Source of the DNA: Berkiella sp964496435 | Lineage (GTDB): Bacteria; Pseudomonadota; Gammaproteobacteria; Berkiellales; Berkiellaceae | Reading direction: 5' to 3' | NCBI GenBank assembly: GCA_964496435.1 | Contig: CAZBZP010000006.1 | Span: 1 to 64,000 of the forward strand | Length of the DNA: 64,000 nucleotides | Shown here: one piece after another, positions 8,843-18,034 of the stretch | Numbering within the stretch: position 1 is the first letter of the stretch | Layout: every line of letters begins with the position of its first letter | Notes under the pieces: generated by a model | Databases searched by the model: none | The model's input: only the letters and a program-made list of their open reading frames with translations | Told to the model about the DNA's origin: nothing | Position numbers and translations under genes: made by a program

Positions 8843-9613
8843 TTACATCTCATAATCAATAATAACCGGTGCATGATCGGAAAACTTTTCTTCTTTGTAT
8901 ATAGCGACTTTCTTAACCGCGTCTTTTAGATCTGGGGTGATTACTTGATAATCGATACGCCACCCAATATTTCTTTCACGGGCTGTACGAGAACGTGAAG
9001 ACCACCAGGTGTATTGATCAGGCTCTTGATTGACGACCCTAAAGGCATCAACGAAACCTTTCTTATCAAAAAGCATATCCATCCAAGCGCGTTCTTCAGG
9101 CAAAAAGCCGGAAGTTTTCTGATTGGTTTTCCAATTTGTTAAATCTATATTTTTGTGCGCTATATTCCAATCACCGCAAATAATATGTGGCTTTTTAGAC
9201 TTGAGCACTTTATCTAAGATCTTTGCATATTTATCTAAAAATACGTATTTTAAGGCTTGACGCTCTTCACCGCTGGTACCCGAAGGCATATAAAGTGAAG
9301 CAACGATCAAATCGCCAAATTCTGCCTGGATATAGCGTCCTTCATCATCCGCTAAAGGGAAGCCTAGTTTATCTACTATTTTATCAGGCTCTACTTTGCT
9401 TAAAATGCCAACACCACTATAACCACTTTTTTGAGCATGACAATAATAGCTGTGATAACCAGGCAGTTGAAGTGCTTGTGATGCCAACACTTCATCTGAA
9501 GCCCTGACTTCTTGTAAGCAGATGACATCAGCATCTTGTTTGGCAAGCCATGCCAATGCACCTTTGTTGGTTGCTGAACGGATCCCATTAACATTAAAGC
9601 TGATTACACGCAT
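8843..9613 (-). CDS. xthA: Exodeoxyribonuclease III
   Basis: DNA repair AP endonuclease and 3' exonuclease of the EEP fold. With the start set at MRVISFNVNGIRSA, the family landmarks follow: LQEVRASDE (catalytic Glu), SLYMPSGT, GDWNIAHKNIDLTN, GWRIDYQVI and the C-terminal FSDHAPVIIDYEM (catalytic Asp-His). An upstream in-frame extension of 15 codons to 9658 is possible, but homologs begin at this methionine and it has GGGAAGAG upstream. Length is 256 residues. It converges with rph and is divergent from pyrE. Confidence 0.95.
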   Translation of the reverse strand: MRVISFNVNGIRSATNKGALAWLAKQDADVICLQEVRASDEVLASQALQLPGYHSYYCHAQKSGYSGVGILSKVEPDKIVDKLGFPLADDEGRYIQAEFGDLIVASLYMPSGTSGEERQALKYVFLDKYAKILDKVLKSKKPHIICGDWNIAHKNIDLTNWKTNQKTSGFLPEERAWMDMLFDKKGFVDAFRVVNQEPDQYTWWSSRSRTARERNIGWRIDYQVITPDLKDAVKKVAIYKEEKFSDHAPVIIDYEM

Positions 9614-9753
9614 ATCTACTCTTCCCACTTTACATTTATGCTTTGTTGCCTGCGGCATCGAACGTCAGTCATGTATTTGATACACAAATAAAATGGACAT
9701 AGATTACCTTAAAATGATTTAATCCTCAGCAAAAATTTATTGCGGAGGCTCAA

Positions 9754-10398
9754 ATGGAACACTATCAAAGATCCTTTATTGAACTTGCTTTAGCTCATCA
9801 AGCCCTACGTTTTGGCGAGTTTACACTCAAATCTGGCAGAATAAGTCCTTATTTTTTTAATGTCGGACAACTCAATACAGGTAGCATTTTAAAAGCCATT
9901 GGCGAGTGTTATGCCAGCGCTATTCATGATAGCAACTTAAAATACGATGTCATTTATGGTCCTGCTTACAAAGGGATCCCTTTGGCCTCTTCTACCGCGA
10001 TTGGCTTAAGTGCAAAATTCAACCATGACGTGCCTTATAGCTTTAACCGAAAAGAAGCCAAAGATCATGGCGAAGGCGGCATGATAGTCGGCGCTCCCTT
10101 AAAGGGACGCATTCTTATCATTGATGATGTGATAACCGCCGGCACCGCTATCAGAGAATCCTTTGATATTATCAAACAACACCAGGCCACCGTTGCAGGA
10201 ATTGTCGTTGCCCTCGACCGACAAGAAAGAGGAACCGGTGAACTCTCCGCTATTGGTGAAATTCAAAAAGCCTATGATATACCTGTAAAAGCTATTATTA
10301 CTTTCAGTGACATCATGGAATATGTTGAAAAAGAAACACAATTTTCCGCCTTTGCCCCCAGCATGGCAGCATACCGTGAGCAATATGGCATAAAATAG
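9754..10398 (+). CDS. pyrE: Orotate phosphoribosyltransferase
   Basis: De novo pyrimidine step from orotate plus PRPP to OMP. The PRPP-binding signature ILIIDDVITAGTA lies at about residues 120-132 and the flexible-loop segment FNRKEAKDHGEGG at about 98-110. Length is 214 residues against 213 in E. coli. A strong GCGGAGG ribosome binding site is seen seven bases before the ATG. Confidence 0.97.
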   Translation: MEHYQRSFIELALAHQALRFGEFTLKSGRISPYFFNVGQLNTGSILKAIGECYASAIHDSNLKYDVIYGPAYKGIPLASSTAIGLSAKFNHDVPYSFNRKEAKDHGEGGMIVGAPLKGRILIIDDVITAGTAIRESFDIIKQHQATVAGIVVALDRQERGTGELSAIGEIQKAYDIPVKAIITFSDIMEYVEKETQFSAFAPSMAAYREQYGIK

Positions 10399-10441
10399 CG
10401 TATATAATGATATAAGTTAAGCCAAACAAGCGAGCCCTAAA

Positions 10442-11128
10442 ATGCAAAACAACTGGATAAAAATATCGTCAGTGATTGGGCTCTTCGCTTTGTTTTCAAC
10501 GGATGGTTTTGCATCAGAACAATATTATTATCGCTATAAAGATAGCGAAGGACATCAAGTCATCACCAGCACCTTGCCACCAGAAGTGGCCGATCAAGGT
10601 TATGAAATTATTAGCCCCCGCGGCAACGTGCTTAAAACAATTCAACCTGCCAAAACCAAAGAAGAAATTGCGCAAGATCAAAATGCCATTGAAGAACGTC
10701 GCAAAGCCGATCTCAAAATAGAAGAAAATAAAAAACAAGCAGAGCTTCAAGCCAAAAAAGACGATATTTTGCTTAAATCATTTTCAAGCGAAGATGATAT
10801 CATTCGTTCGCGTGATGAAAAAATTGCCTCTATAGAAGTGTTAGAACAAATTATGCATGAAAATATCACGCGTCTGAATAAACAACTTAAAGATGCCAAC
10901 GATTCTAAAGCAAATTACCTTAAATCAGGTCAAAAAGTCCCTGACACGCTCAGCAAAACTATCAATGAAAGCGAACGCCAAATTAAAGAAAACGAAGCCT
11001 TTTTAGCTCGTAAAAAGGTTGAAAAAGATAACATACATACGAAATATCAAGCTTTAATAGATAGATTTGGGCAATTAAATAAGCATGATACACAAAGTCC
11101 GAGCCCAACGCCCGCCAGCAATAAATAA
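10442..11128 (+). CDS. Exported DUF4124-like coiled-coil protein
   Basis: Unknown function. A signal peptide is visible at residues 1-24 (hydrophobic core VIGLFALFSTDGFA, cleavage expected near ASE). YYYRYKDSEGHQVITSTLPP after it resembles DUF4124, a short domain of gammaproteobacterial periplasmic proteins. Residues about 70-215 are rich in Lys and Glu and probably form coiled coil, ending in a Pro/Ser tail. It follows pyrE by 43 bases and could be cotranscribed. The family call is by eye. Confidence 0.7.
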   Translation: MQNNWIKISSVIGLFALFSTDGFASEQYYYRYKDSEGHQVITSTLPPEVADQGYEIISPRGNVLKTIQPAKTKEEIAQDQNAIEERRKADLKIEENKKQAELQAKKDDILLKSFSSEDDIIRSRDEKIASIEVLEQIMHENITRLNKQLKDANDSKANYLKSGQKVPDTLSKTINESERQIKENEAFLARKKVEKDNIHTKYQALIDRFGQLNKHDTQSPSPTPASNK

Positions 11129-11194
11129 GCTTTATCACCTCATCATCGATAGAACTATATAAGCGCCTGCTTTTTAGTCGAATCTTTCATCTCA

Positions 11195-12403
11195 TCAGGA
11201 AGCTGAGCTGCGTATTAGCGCTTTTTCTCTGTTAATGATTTGATAAAGCACAATAAGGACAAGGCCGCTTAAACCCGTCACCATTGCAAGCGGTACCATA
11301 GAGCCTGTGAACAGTTTTGATGAAAAGCCAATCATCCCAGCTGTCATCAATAAACGGATCCCTTGGCTAAGCGCTGCCAGCATACCTGTTGATTCTGGAA
11401 AATCTACCATCGCATCGACATAATAAATTGTGCAGGAAATAGCAACACCGACTGAACACAAACACATCGACAATGTGAGCATATAGGGCTCTAAAAACGT
11501 TAAGAGCACGCACCCAATCAAAAGCAATGAACCCACAAGGTAGCAACTATTTCCTATCCACTTTGTCTTTTGCATGCCAAATTTGCTTATCCATTTTGCA
11601 CCAAGCAAACTGCCGATGAAAAATACGCCCATGATGGATGATTGATGTAAACCAAAAATTTTTTCCGAAACTGCTAAGTGATCAATGTAAATTAAGGATA
11701 AATTAGCAATAAAAACCATTAGCAAACCGAACATGATTGTCCACATCAAGGTGTTGCACATAAATAAGGGATTTACCAACATGCGGCCATATTCTAAAAG
11801 TATGCCCTTGAAGGTAAAAGGAGTGCGTTTTGGTTTTGGATGTGTTTCTTTGACAAAGAAGATAACCATGATTGCCGATAACATCGCCAGCACTGCAATG
11901 ATGACAAAGTTCATTTTCCAGCCAAAAAGAATATTTACCCAACTCCCTATCAGCGGCGCAAAGGCCATTAAACCGGTAACAAAGCTGTTTAACACGGCAA
12001 TCAGACGCGCTGTGGTTTCTTTGGGGAAACTATCAAAGACCATGGCGGTGCCAATACCGGTAATCGCACCACTACCCACACCTTGAACAAAACGACAAAA
12101 AATAAGTTGATCCACCGTCGAAACCAGCATACAAAAAATGCTGCTTAAGGCGAAGATACTTAAACCAATGCTAAGCAGCACTTTTCGTCCAAAAGAATCC
12201 GATAAGGGACCATAAACCAAGGTTGAGAGAAATAAACCAATGAAATTGGCTGTTAAAATCTGCTGAATGGTTGCTTCATTGGTTGCAAAATAAACAACCA
12301 TATCGGGGAAGCTGGGCGCATAAATATCTGTTTCTATACAAAAGGCAGCAAAGGCAAGCACTATAAAAGACAATAAGATAAATTGCTGTTTTGTATAGCT
12401 CAT
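11195..12403 (-). CDS. MFS multidrug exporter, Bcr/CflA-like
   Basis: Twelve-helix inner-membrane major facilitator. ETDIYAPSFPDM at residue 24, the motif GPLSDSFGRKVLL (motif A, about 65-77) and CRFVQGVGSGAITGIGTA (motif B/C region) are typical of the Bcr/CflA drug:H+ antiporter group. Length is 402 residues. An AAGGAT ribosome binding site precedes the ATG. The substrate cannot be told from sequence. It stands downstream of no obvious partner; deoC follows on the same strand. Confidence 0.87.
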   Translation of the reverse strand: MSYTKQQFILLSFIVLAFAAFCIETDIYAPSFPDMVVYFATNEATIQQILTANFIGLFLSTLVYGPLSDSFGRKVLLSIGLSIFALSSIFCMLVSTVDQLIFCRFVQGVGSGAITGIGTAMVFDSFPKETTARLIAVLNSFVTGLMAFAPLIGSWVNILFGWKMNFVIIAVLAMLSAIMVIFFVKETHPKPKRTPFTFKGILLEYGRMLVNPLFMCNTLMWTIMFGLLMVFIANLSLIYIDHLAVSEKIFGLHQSSIMGVFFIGSLLGAKWISKFGMQKTKWIGNSCYLVGSLLLIGCVLLTFLEPYMLTLSMCLCSVGVAISCTIYYVDAMVDFPESTGMLAALSQGIRLLMTAGMIGFSSKLFTGSMVPLAMVTGLSGLVLIVLYQIINREKALIRSSAS

Positions 12404-12437
12404 ATGCTTATCCTTTATTTAAAAATTTCTCTCTTGC

Positions 12438-13163
12438 TTATATTTCTTCGCCTTGTGTGTTTTCACACAATGTTTTGAATAATTGGCTTGTACCAATACG
12501 AAACAAATCGGGAGTTAACCATTCATTGCCTAAGGACATACTCACTTGTGCCATAAAACCTTGGGCCTGGGCAATGGTTCTTACGCCGCCAGAAACTTTA
12601 ATACCTACTTTACGTCCGCTTTGTTGATAATAGGCTTTGATGCCAAGAATCATACTATCAACAGCTAAGCTGGTTGCCCCAACGGCGACTTTACCTGTTG
12701 AGGTTTTTATAAAGTCTGCGCCATTTTCACAGGCTATCTGCGTTAAGAGCTTGATATTATCCGGCGAGTTTATTTCCCCGGTTTCTAAGATGACTTTTAA
12801 TTTGACGCCTGGCAATTCTTTTTTATATAAAGCAACAAAGTCTGCTACCTTGTTCAGATCTTTATCCACTAAAAAAGCTTTATAAGGTATGACTACATCG
12901 ACCTCTGCAACATCAAGTCGCTTTGCCTGTGCTATTTCCTCAAGCAATGCTTGCAATGAAGCATTGCCATGGGGAAAATTGAGCGCTGGGGCTATTGCAA
13001 TAGGGATATCGCTGAGCAATTGCTTTACATAAGGGATATCTCTTAAATAAACACAAATCGCCGCAGGCATGAGAGGGCTGGCTTTAATGTTGGCACAAAG
13101 CCCGTCTAAAGCTGCCTTTTCTGTTTTATCTTCAAGATAAGTAACATCGAGCAAAGACAGCAT
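12438..13163 (-). CDS. deoC: Deoxyribose-phosphate aldolase
   Basis: Cleaves 2-deoxyribose-5-phosphate to glyceraldehyde-3-phosphate and acetaldehyde. The Schiff-base lysine lies in ADFIKTSTGK (about residue 148-158) and the second lysine in GIKVSGGVRT (about 194-203). DVVIPYKAFL fits the family DMVINIG-type strand. Length is 241 residues. Its ATG overlaps the stop of the phosphomannomutase gene by one base (TAATG), indicating an operon. Confidence 0.92.
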   Translation of the reverse strand: MLSLLDVTYLEDKTEKAALDGLCANIKASPLMPAAICVYLRDIPYVKQLLSDIPIAIAPALNFPHGNASLQALLEEIAQAKRLDVAEVDVVIPYKAFLVDKDLNKVADFVALYKKELPGVKLKVILETGEINSPDNIKLLTQIACENGADFIKTSTGKVAVGATSLAVDSMILGIKAYYQQSGRKVGIKVSGGVRTIAQAQGFMAQVSMSLGNEWLTPDLFRIGTSQLFKTLCENTQGEEI

Positions 13164-14563
13164 TAAAAAGGAACCTCTAAATCAGGCGCAATAGCGAGTA
13201 TTGAGCGCTTAAATTGCGCTTGAATTTCTTTTAATGCTGTTTCATCATCTGCTTCGAAACGTAATACCAAGCAAGGCGTGGTATTAGAAGCACGCACTAA
13301 GCCCCAGCCCTGTTTAAATTCTGCCCTTAAGCCATCAACTGTTATCAACTCTGCTTGCGTGAATTGGTGATGTGACTTCAAGCTATCAATAAAAGGAAAC
13401 TTTTTATCTTCGCTAATAGCAATGTTAATTTCAGGTGTGCTCACGCTATTGGGTAAGGAGTTAAAAATGGCTGATACGCTTCTGTCATCACCCGATACAA
13501 TTTCAAGCAACCTTGCAGCAGCATAACTTGCATCATCAAAACCAAACCACCTTTCTTTAAAAAAGAAATGACCACTCATTTCGCCTGCAAACTGGGCATC
13601 CACCTCACGCATTTTGCGTTTGATAAGCGCATGTCCTGTTTTATACATCACAGGCTTACCACGACACTGGATAATTTTCTGTGAAAGTAATTTAGAACAT
13701 TTCACATCATAAATGATATGACTATCTGGTTTACGATTGAGCAAGTCTTCAACAAACAGCATCATCAATCTGTCTGGCCAGATAATTTCGCCTAAATCTG
13801 TCACTAAGCCAAGTCTGTCACCATCACCATCAAAAGCAATGCCACAATCTGCTTTATGCTCTTTTACGGCTTTGATCAAATCTTGTAAATTTTTAGGTTG
13901 GCCGGGATCCGGATGATGGTAAGGAAAATCACCATCAACCTCACAGTATAAAGGAATGACTTCACAGCCTAAGCGACGATATAATTTTTCGGCCAATATG
14001 CCAACAACACCGCTGCCACAATCAACAACAATTTTTAAGCTACGTTTAACGCTGATATCTTTGGCAATACATTCAATATAGTCGTCGATAATATTAGCTG
14101 GCGTTTGCGTGCCTGTGCCTTGCTCAAAATCTTGCGCCATTATTTGCTGATAAAGGGCATGCACTTGCTCTTCCGCTAAGGTTTCCCCTGCCAGCATCAT
14201 TTTAAAACCATTATAATCAGGCGGATTATGGCTACCGGTAATCATGATCCCCGTGCCGGTATTCAAGGCATAGGTAGCATAATAGACCACTGGCGTTGGC
14301 ACTTGCCCTAAATCGATAACATGGCAACCGCTATCAACTAATCCTTCACTTAAAAATTTGACTAGCATAGCACCAGAATGGCGGCCATCACGCCCAACCA
14401 CTACTGTCTTTTGATTCTTGCGTACAGCAAGTGTGCCAAAGCTACGCCCCAGTAGATAAGCAACTTCTGGGGTGAGAGTTTTATTCACTATCCCACGAAT
14501 ATCACAGGCACGGAAAATTTCTGGTTTAACATGGCTAATATTATATTGCTGTTGAATGCTCAT
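13163..14563 (-). CDS. algC: Phosphomannomutase/phosphoglucomutase
   Basis: Alpha-D-phosphohexomutase for envelope sugar precursors. Four family loops are visible: the phosphoserine loop ITGSHNPPDYNGFKM (about residue 107), the metal loop FDGDGDRLG (about 244), the sugar loop GEMSGHFFF (about 328) and a C-terminal phosphate-binding loop RASNTTPCLVLRFE. 466 residues fits AlgC/ManB. The neighbourhood coaBC-dut-algC is common in gammaproteobacteria. Whether mannose or glucose is preferred cannot be told. Confidence 0.93.
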   Translation of the reverse strand: MSIQQQYNISHVKPEIFRACDIRGIVNKTLTPEVAYLLGRSFGTLAVRKNQKTVVVGRDGRHSGAMLVKFLSEGLVDSGCHVIDLGQVPTPVVYYATYALNTGTGIMITGSHNPPDYNGFKMMLAGETLAEEQVHALYQQIMAQDFEQGTGTQTPANIIDDYIECIAKDISVKRSLKIVVDCGSGVVGILAEKLYRRLGCEVIPLYCEVDGDFPYHHPDPGQPKNLQDLIKAVKEHKADCGIAFDGDGDRLGLVTDLGEIIWPDRLMMLFVEDLLNRKPDSHIIYDVKCSKLLSQKIIQCRGKPVMYKTGHALIKRKMREVDAQFAGEMSGHFFFKERWFGFDDASYAAARLLEIVSGDDRSVSAIFNSLPNSVSTPEINIAISEDKKFPFIDSLKSHHQFTQAELITVDGLRAEFKQGWGLVRASNTTPCLVLRFEADDETALKEIQAQFKRSILAIAPDLEVPF

Positions 14564-14574
14564 AAAAATCCTTT

Positions 14575-15033
14575 TTAGCGATGTCCCGTTGAGCCAAAAC
14601 CCCCAACGCCACGCTGTGTTTCATTAAAATCGGCAACGATATCAAATTGGGCACGCACGACGGGCATGAAAACCAATTGCGCAATTCTAGCACCTACTTC
14701 CACGGTATAAGGTGAGTCACTGCGATTCCAACACGATACCATCAGTTCGCCTTGATAATCGGAATCTATCAAACCAATTAAATTACCTAAAACAATACCA
14801 TGCTTATGGCCTAATCCAGAACGCGGCATAATCACGGCTGCCAATTCATTATCGGCAATATGAACCGCCATGCCGGTTGGAATTAAAATTGTTTGATGGG
14901 GATCAATAACGGTGTCTTCTTTTAAACAAGCGCGCAGATCTAAACCTGCAGAACCATCTGTCGCATAAGTAGGCAATGGAATTTCCTTGCCCAGTCTTGC
15001 ATCAATTATTTTTAATTTTACTTTTTGCATCAT
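14575..15033 (-). CDS. dut: dUTP diphosphatase
   Basis: Trimeric dUTPase hydrolysing dUTP to dUMP. All five motifs are visible: DGSAGLDLRA, PRSGLGHKHG, GLIDSDYQGE, RIAQLVFMPV and the C-terminal GVGGFGSTGH. I chose the ATG at 15033 (MMQKVKLKIIDARLG) with GTGAG upstream; an in-frame GTG at 15042 and ATG at 15030 are alternatives. Its 5' end overlaps the 3' end of coaBC by about 30 bases. Confidence 0.96.
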   Translation of the reverse strand: MMQKVKLKIIDARLGKEIPLPTYATDGSAGLDLRACLKEDTVIDPHQTILIPTGMAVHIADNELAAVIMPRSGLGHKHGIVLGNLIGLIDSDYQGELMVSCWNRSDSPYTVEVGARIAQLVFMPVVRAQFDIVADFNETQRGVGGFGSTGHR

Positions 15034-16210
15034 ATTTCTCACTTATTATTTTTAAAAGTTGTTCTGCAATATGTAATTTGGTGTTTTTGCTTAATTCAAT
15101 TTTTTGATCATGTGAAAAAACAGTTAAGGCGTTGTCATTAACGTCAAACCCAATACCTTCTATGCTGACATCATTGAGCGCAATTAAATCTAATTCTTTT
15201 TCTGCTAATTTTTGCCTTGCAAATTCCTCAGTTTGATGTGTTTCTGCAGCAAAGCCAACGCAAAAGGGACGCGATGTCATTTTAGCAACGCTAGCCAAGA
15301 TATCGGGATTTGGAATCAAATCAAGGCTTATGTGCGAATGAGAAGATTTCTTCATTTTTTGATTTGTTTTATTTTCAACACGAAAATCAGCAACCGCTGC
15401 TGCACTGATAAAAATATCGCACTCATTGGCATTTTGCATGATAGCCTCATACATATCTTGGGCGCTTATAACATCAATTCGCTTGACAGCTGGCGGTGTT
15501 GCCAATGAAACAGGTCCTGCAACAAGTGTTACTTGTGCACCATTTTGGGCAGCAATCTGCGCTAGGGCAAAACCCATTTTGCCTGAGCTACGATTGCTTA
15601 AATAACGCACCGGATCGATAGCTTCTCTGGTTGGGCCTGCACTGATAAGAATACGTTTACCTGCAAGAGAGAGGTTATTATCACCCAGAATGTGGGTCAC
15701 TAATTCTTGTGGCTCCAGCATACGGCCAAGTCCGACTTCTTTACAGGCTTGCTCGCCAAAACCCGGGCCTAAAATCCCAACCCCGCGTTCTTGCAAGATA
15801 CGAATATTGCTTTGGGTTGCTTGATGATGCCACATCTGCTGATTCATGGCGGGTGCAACCCAAATAGGGGCTGTTGTGGCCAAACAAAGGCAAGTTAATA
15901 AATCGTCCGCCATGCCATGTGCTAGTTTCGCTAAGGTATTAGCACTTAAGGGGGCAATTAATATGCCTTGCGCCCACCTGGCTAATTCGATATGCCCCAT
16001 CGCGGCTTCAAAATCGCTGTCTAATAATTCGCTGTAAACCGCGTGCCCACTGAGGGCTTGCAAAGTCATTGGGGTTACAAAGGCTTTGGCGCCTTGTGAT
16101 AAAACCACACGCACTTCACAGCCCTGTTTGCTTAATAAGCGCACAAGCTCTGGGGTTTTGTAGGCAGCAATGCCACCTGTGATCCCAAGGATCCAGCGTG
16201 TTTTTTTCAT
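15002..16210 (-). CDS. coaBC: Bifunctional CoaBC (phosphopantothenoylcysteine synthetase/decarboxylase)
   Basis: Two steps of coenzyme A synthesis. The N-terminal flavoprotein decarboxylase begins KKTRWILGITGGIAAYKTPE, with APAMNQQMWHHQAT carrying the PXMNXXMW motif. The C-terminal synthetase starts about residue 190 with ILISAGPTREAIDPVRYLSN. The start at 16210 gives 402 residues, near the 406 of E. coli. A longer in-frame reading to 16264 exists but its extra residues are not family-like. No strong ribosome binding site decides the start. Confidence 0.94.
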   Translation of the reverse strand: MKKTRWILGITGGIAAYKTPELVRLLSKQGCEVRVVLSQGAKAFVTPMTLQALSGHAVYSELLDSDFEAAMGHIELARWAQGILIAPLSANTLAKLAHGMADDLLTCLCLATTAPIWVAPAMNQQMWHHQATQSNIRILQERGVGILGPGFGEQACKEVGLGRMLEPQELVTHILGDNNLSLAGKRILISAGPTREAIDPVRYLSNRSSGKMGFALAQIAAQNGAQVTLVAGPVSLATPPAVKRIDVISAQDMYEAIMQNANECDIFISAAAVADFRVENKTNQKMKKSSHSHISLDLIPNPDILASVAKMTSRPFCVGFAAETHQTEEFARQKLAEKELDLIALNDVSIEGIGFDVNDNALTVFSHDQKIELSKNTKLHIAEQLLKIISEKYDAKSKIKNN

Positions 16211-16319
16211 AGATTTTAAGCCCATAGGAGGATGGGACCTAAGATAGCATTTTTTGGTTTTCAATTCACTAAAGTTAGTTCTATGGCTTTATGCTGCACA
16301 TCAAGCGAGCAAATGCTCC

Positions 16320-17918
16320 CTAGGTCGTTTTGCTAAAGGTACTCTTTGGCTTTTTGGCTTGTGTATTCAAAGTAGCACTTTCTGGTATACCCGAAACAAC
16401 CAAAGAAGGAATTTGAGGTCCTTGGCTTGGAAGATAAGACTTTATCTCTTGGGTATGCTGCGCTAAATCAATACTGGGCTCATGCTGAACATTGATATTG
16501 AGTCTACGCAATTCATGATGAAGTACCGCCTCGATTTGCTCAGTGTTATCAAAAGAATTTGTAATATTCGGCTTTTTATTTTCATCATGTATTCTGTGAT
16601 TGGCATTCGAAATTATTTTATGCCCCTTTTTAGGAAGTTGCTGATCAACTGGCAAAGTCAGTGAGGCAGTGCTTGAGCTGATATTTCCTCTTCTGTGCGG
16701 CGAAGATGAGCCTCTTCTGTCTGATTTTACATTCTCAACTTCAGTCGGGTTATGGTCTATTCCAGATGAGTTGGATAATACAGCCCCCTTGCTGTTTCCC
16801 CTTGGTTTTCGGGGTGAAGGCTCAGCCTTTTCAATTAGATGAGGTGATTCATGCACAGAATCAGAATGGCTTGAAGAAGCCGAATATAGCTTCGCATCAC
16901 TTGTTTTCGTTTCTAAAGATGTTTTCCTTTTTATCTCAGCATTATGCCTTGGAGAAGGCAATTTCATTTTAGGAAGAAGCCGTTTTGAATTGCCAGAGGA
17001 TGATTTTTTTAACTCCTCATGTGATATTTCTTGCATTCTTTTTTCAATAGGATTACTTAAAAACTGCTTATAGTGTGCTAAGAAGTCATCTGAGTAGTTT
17101 TGAGAATAGGTTGAATAATGGGAAAGGTAAAAATTTCTAGTAAATAACTCATCCTTTAAAACGACGGCCAAATAGGAAGCAAAGGCCGTAGAATTTTCTT
17201 TTTGGAAGGCTCTTAAACAAAGACTATTTGATTTTTTGATATTCTCTCCTTGCATAAAAGCACTATCGCATTCAAGGGCCATAAAGAAAGGAATGCCAAA
17301 CATTTTAGCAACAAAAGCAGCACTCATTCCGTTTATCTCTTCAAGTGCAACTATACGAGCACAATACTGCAGCATCAGATGAATCGCTTTGGCTTGTTGA
17401 GGATAACCATCTACAATCAACTGCCCCATAAAATCCTTAAATTCTGCAGATGAAATTGAAAGTGAAGTAATGGTGGTCTCTTTGCGTTCACCGGTAAAAA
17501 ATTGATCAAAGGTAGAACCTGAAGAATGTGAAATAAAAGGATCCTCTTTACAAAGGCTAACCTCTTTAACACATGAGATGAAGTACGCCCAATTTATAGA
17601 TAATTTATGATTTTCTGGAGCTTGCTCATTTTTAACGATAATAGCCGTATTGCTAATCATAAATTTAACAATGCGACACCAATCATAACTATTATATACG
17701 GCATCAATTTTCTCTTTAAATTGCTCTTCGGTTTTAGAATCTAATCTGAATTCGGCTATGTCAGCAAAAAGGCTATGTATTGTTTCTTGGGATACATCGG
17801 GCAGATTGCCTCTGTTATCATAATTTGCCAAAGATTCAGTTTTAAAATCAGTATATTCGATTGCATAGCGCAAGATGGCATTCAGTTGCTTAACATCAAA
17901 AAATTTCATATTTAGCAT
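16320..17918 (-). CDS. Unknown protein with possible RhoGAP-like domain
   Basis: Not firmly recognised. Residues about 60-270 look like a helical domain; the segment GYPQQAKAIHLMLQYCARI (about 180) followed by EEINGMSAAFVAKMFGIPFF resembles the C-terminal half of RhoGAP domains, where LP..N...L..L..HL..V precedes N.M...LA..F.P.L. A candidate equivalent of the arginine-finger loop is FRLDSKTEEQF, but this is weak. Residues about 300-532 are low-complexity, Ser/Lys/Pro rich and probably disordered. No signal peptide or membrane segment. Such architecture is common in secreted effectors of intracellular bacteria; that role is inference. Confidence 0.5.
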   Translation of the reverse strand: MLNMKFFDVKQLNAILRYAIEYTDFKTESLANYDNRGNLPDVSQETIHSLFADIAEFRLDSKTEEQFKEKIDAVYNSYDWCRIVKFMISNTAIIVKNEQAPENHKLSINWAYFISCVKEVSLCKEDPFISHSSGSTFDQFFTGERKETTITSLSISSAEFKDFMGQLIVDGYPQQAKAIHLMLQYCARIVALEEINGMSAAFVAKMFGIPFFMALECDSAFMQGENIKKSNSLCLRAFQKENSTAFASYLAVVLKDELFTRNFYLSHYSTYSQNYSDDFLAHYKQFLSNPIEKRMQEISHEELKKSSSGNSKRLLPKMKLPSPRHNAEIKRKTSLETKTSDAKLYSASSSHSDSVHESPHLIEKAEPSPRKPRGNSKGAVLSNSSGIDHNPTEVENVKSDRRGSSSPHRRGNISSSTASLTLPVDQQLPKKGHKIISNANHRIHDENKKPNITNSFDNTEQIEAVLHHELRRLNINVQHEPSIDLAQHTQEIKSYLPSQGPQIPSLVVSGIPESATLNTQAKKPKSTFSKTT

Positions 17919-18034
17919 GAATCAACTCGCCTATATTGTGCAGTTTGAATAATAGAAAAGATGATATAAGAAGGTATATATGAATAAAAGTCGATATAAT
18001 TACAGCGCATATCGACTTTAATAAAGACAAAGAA

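Noticed and set aside
11733..12086. 117-codon plus-strand open frame
   Set aside because: Lies antisense inside the MFS exporter; composition mirrors codon bias of that gene.
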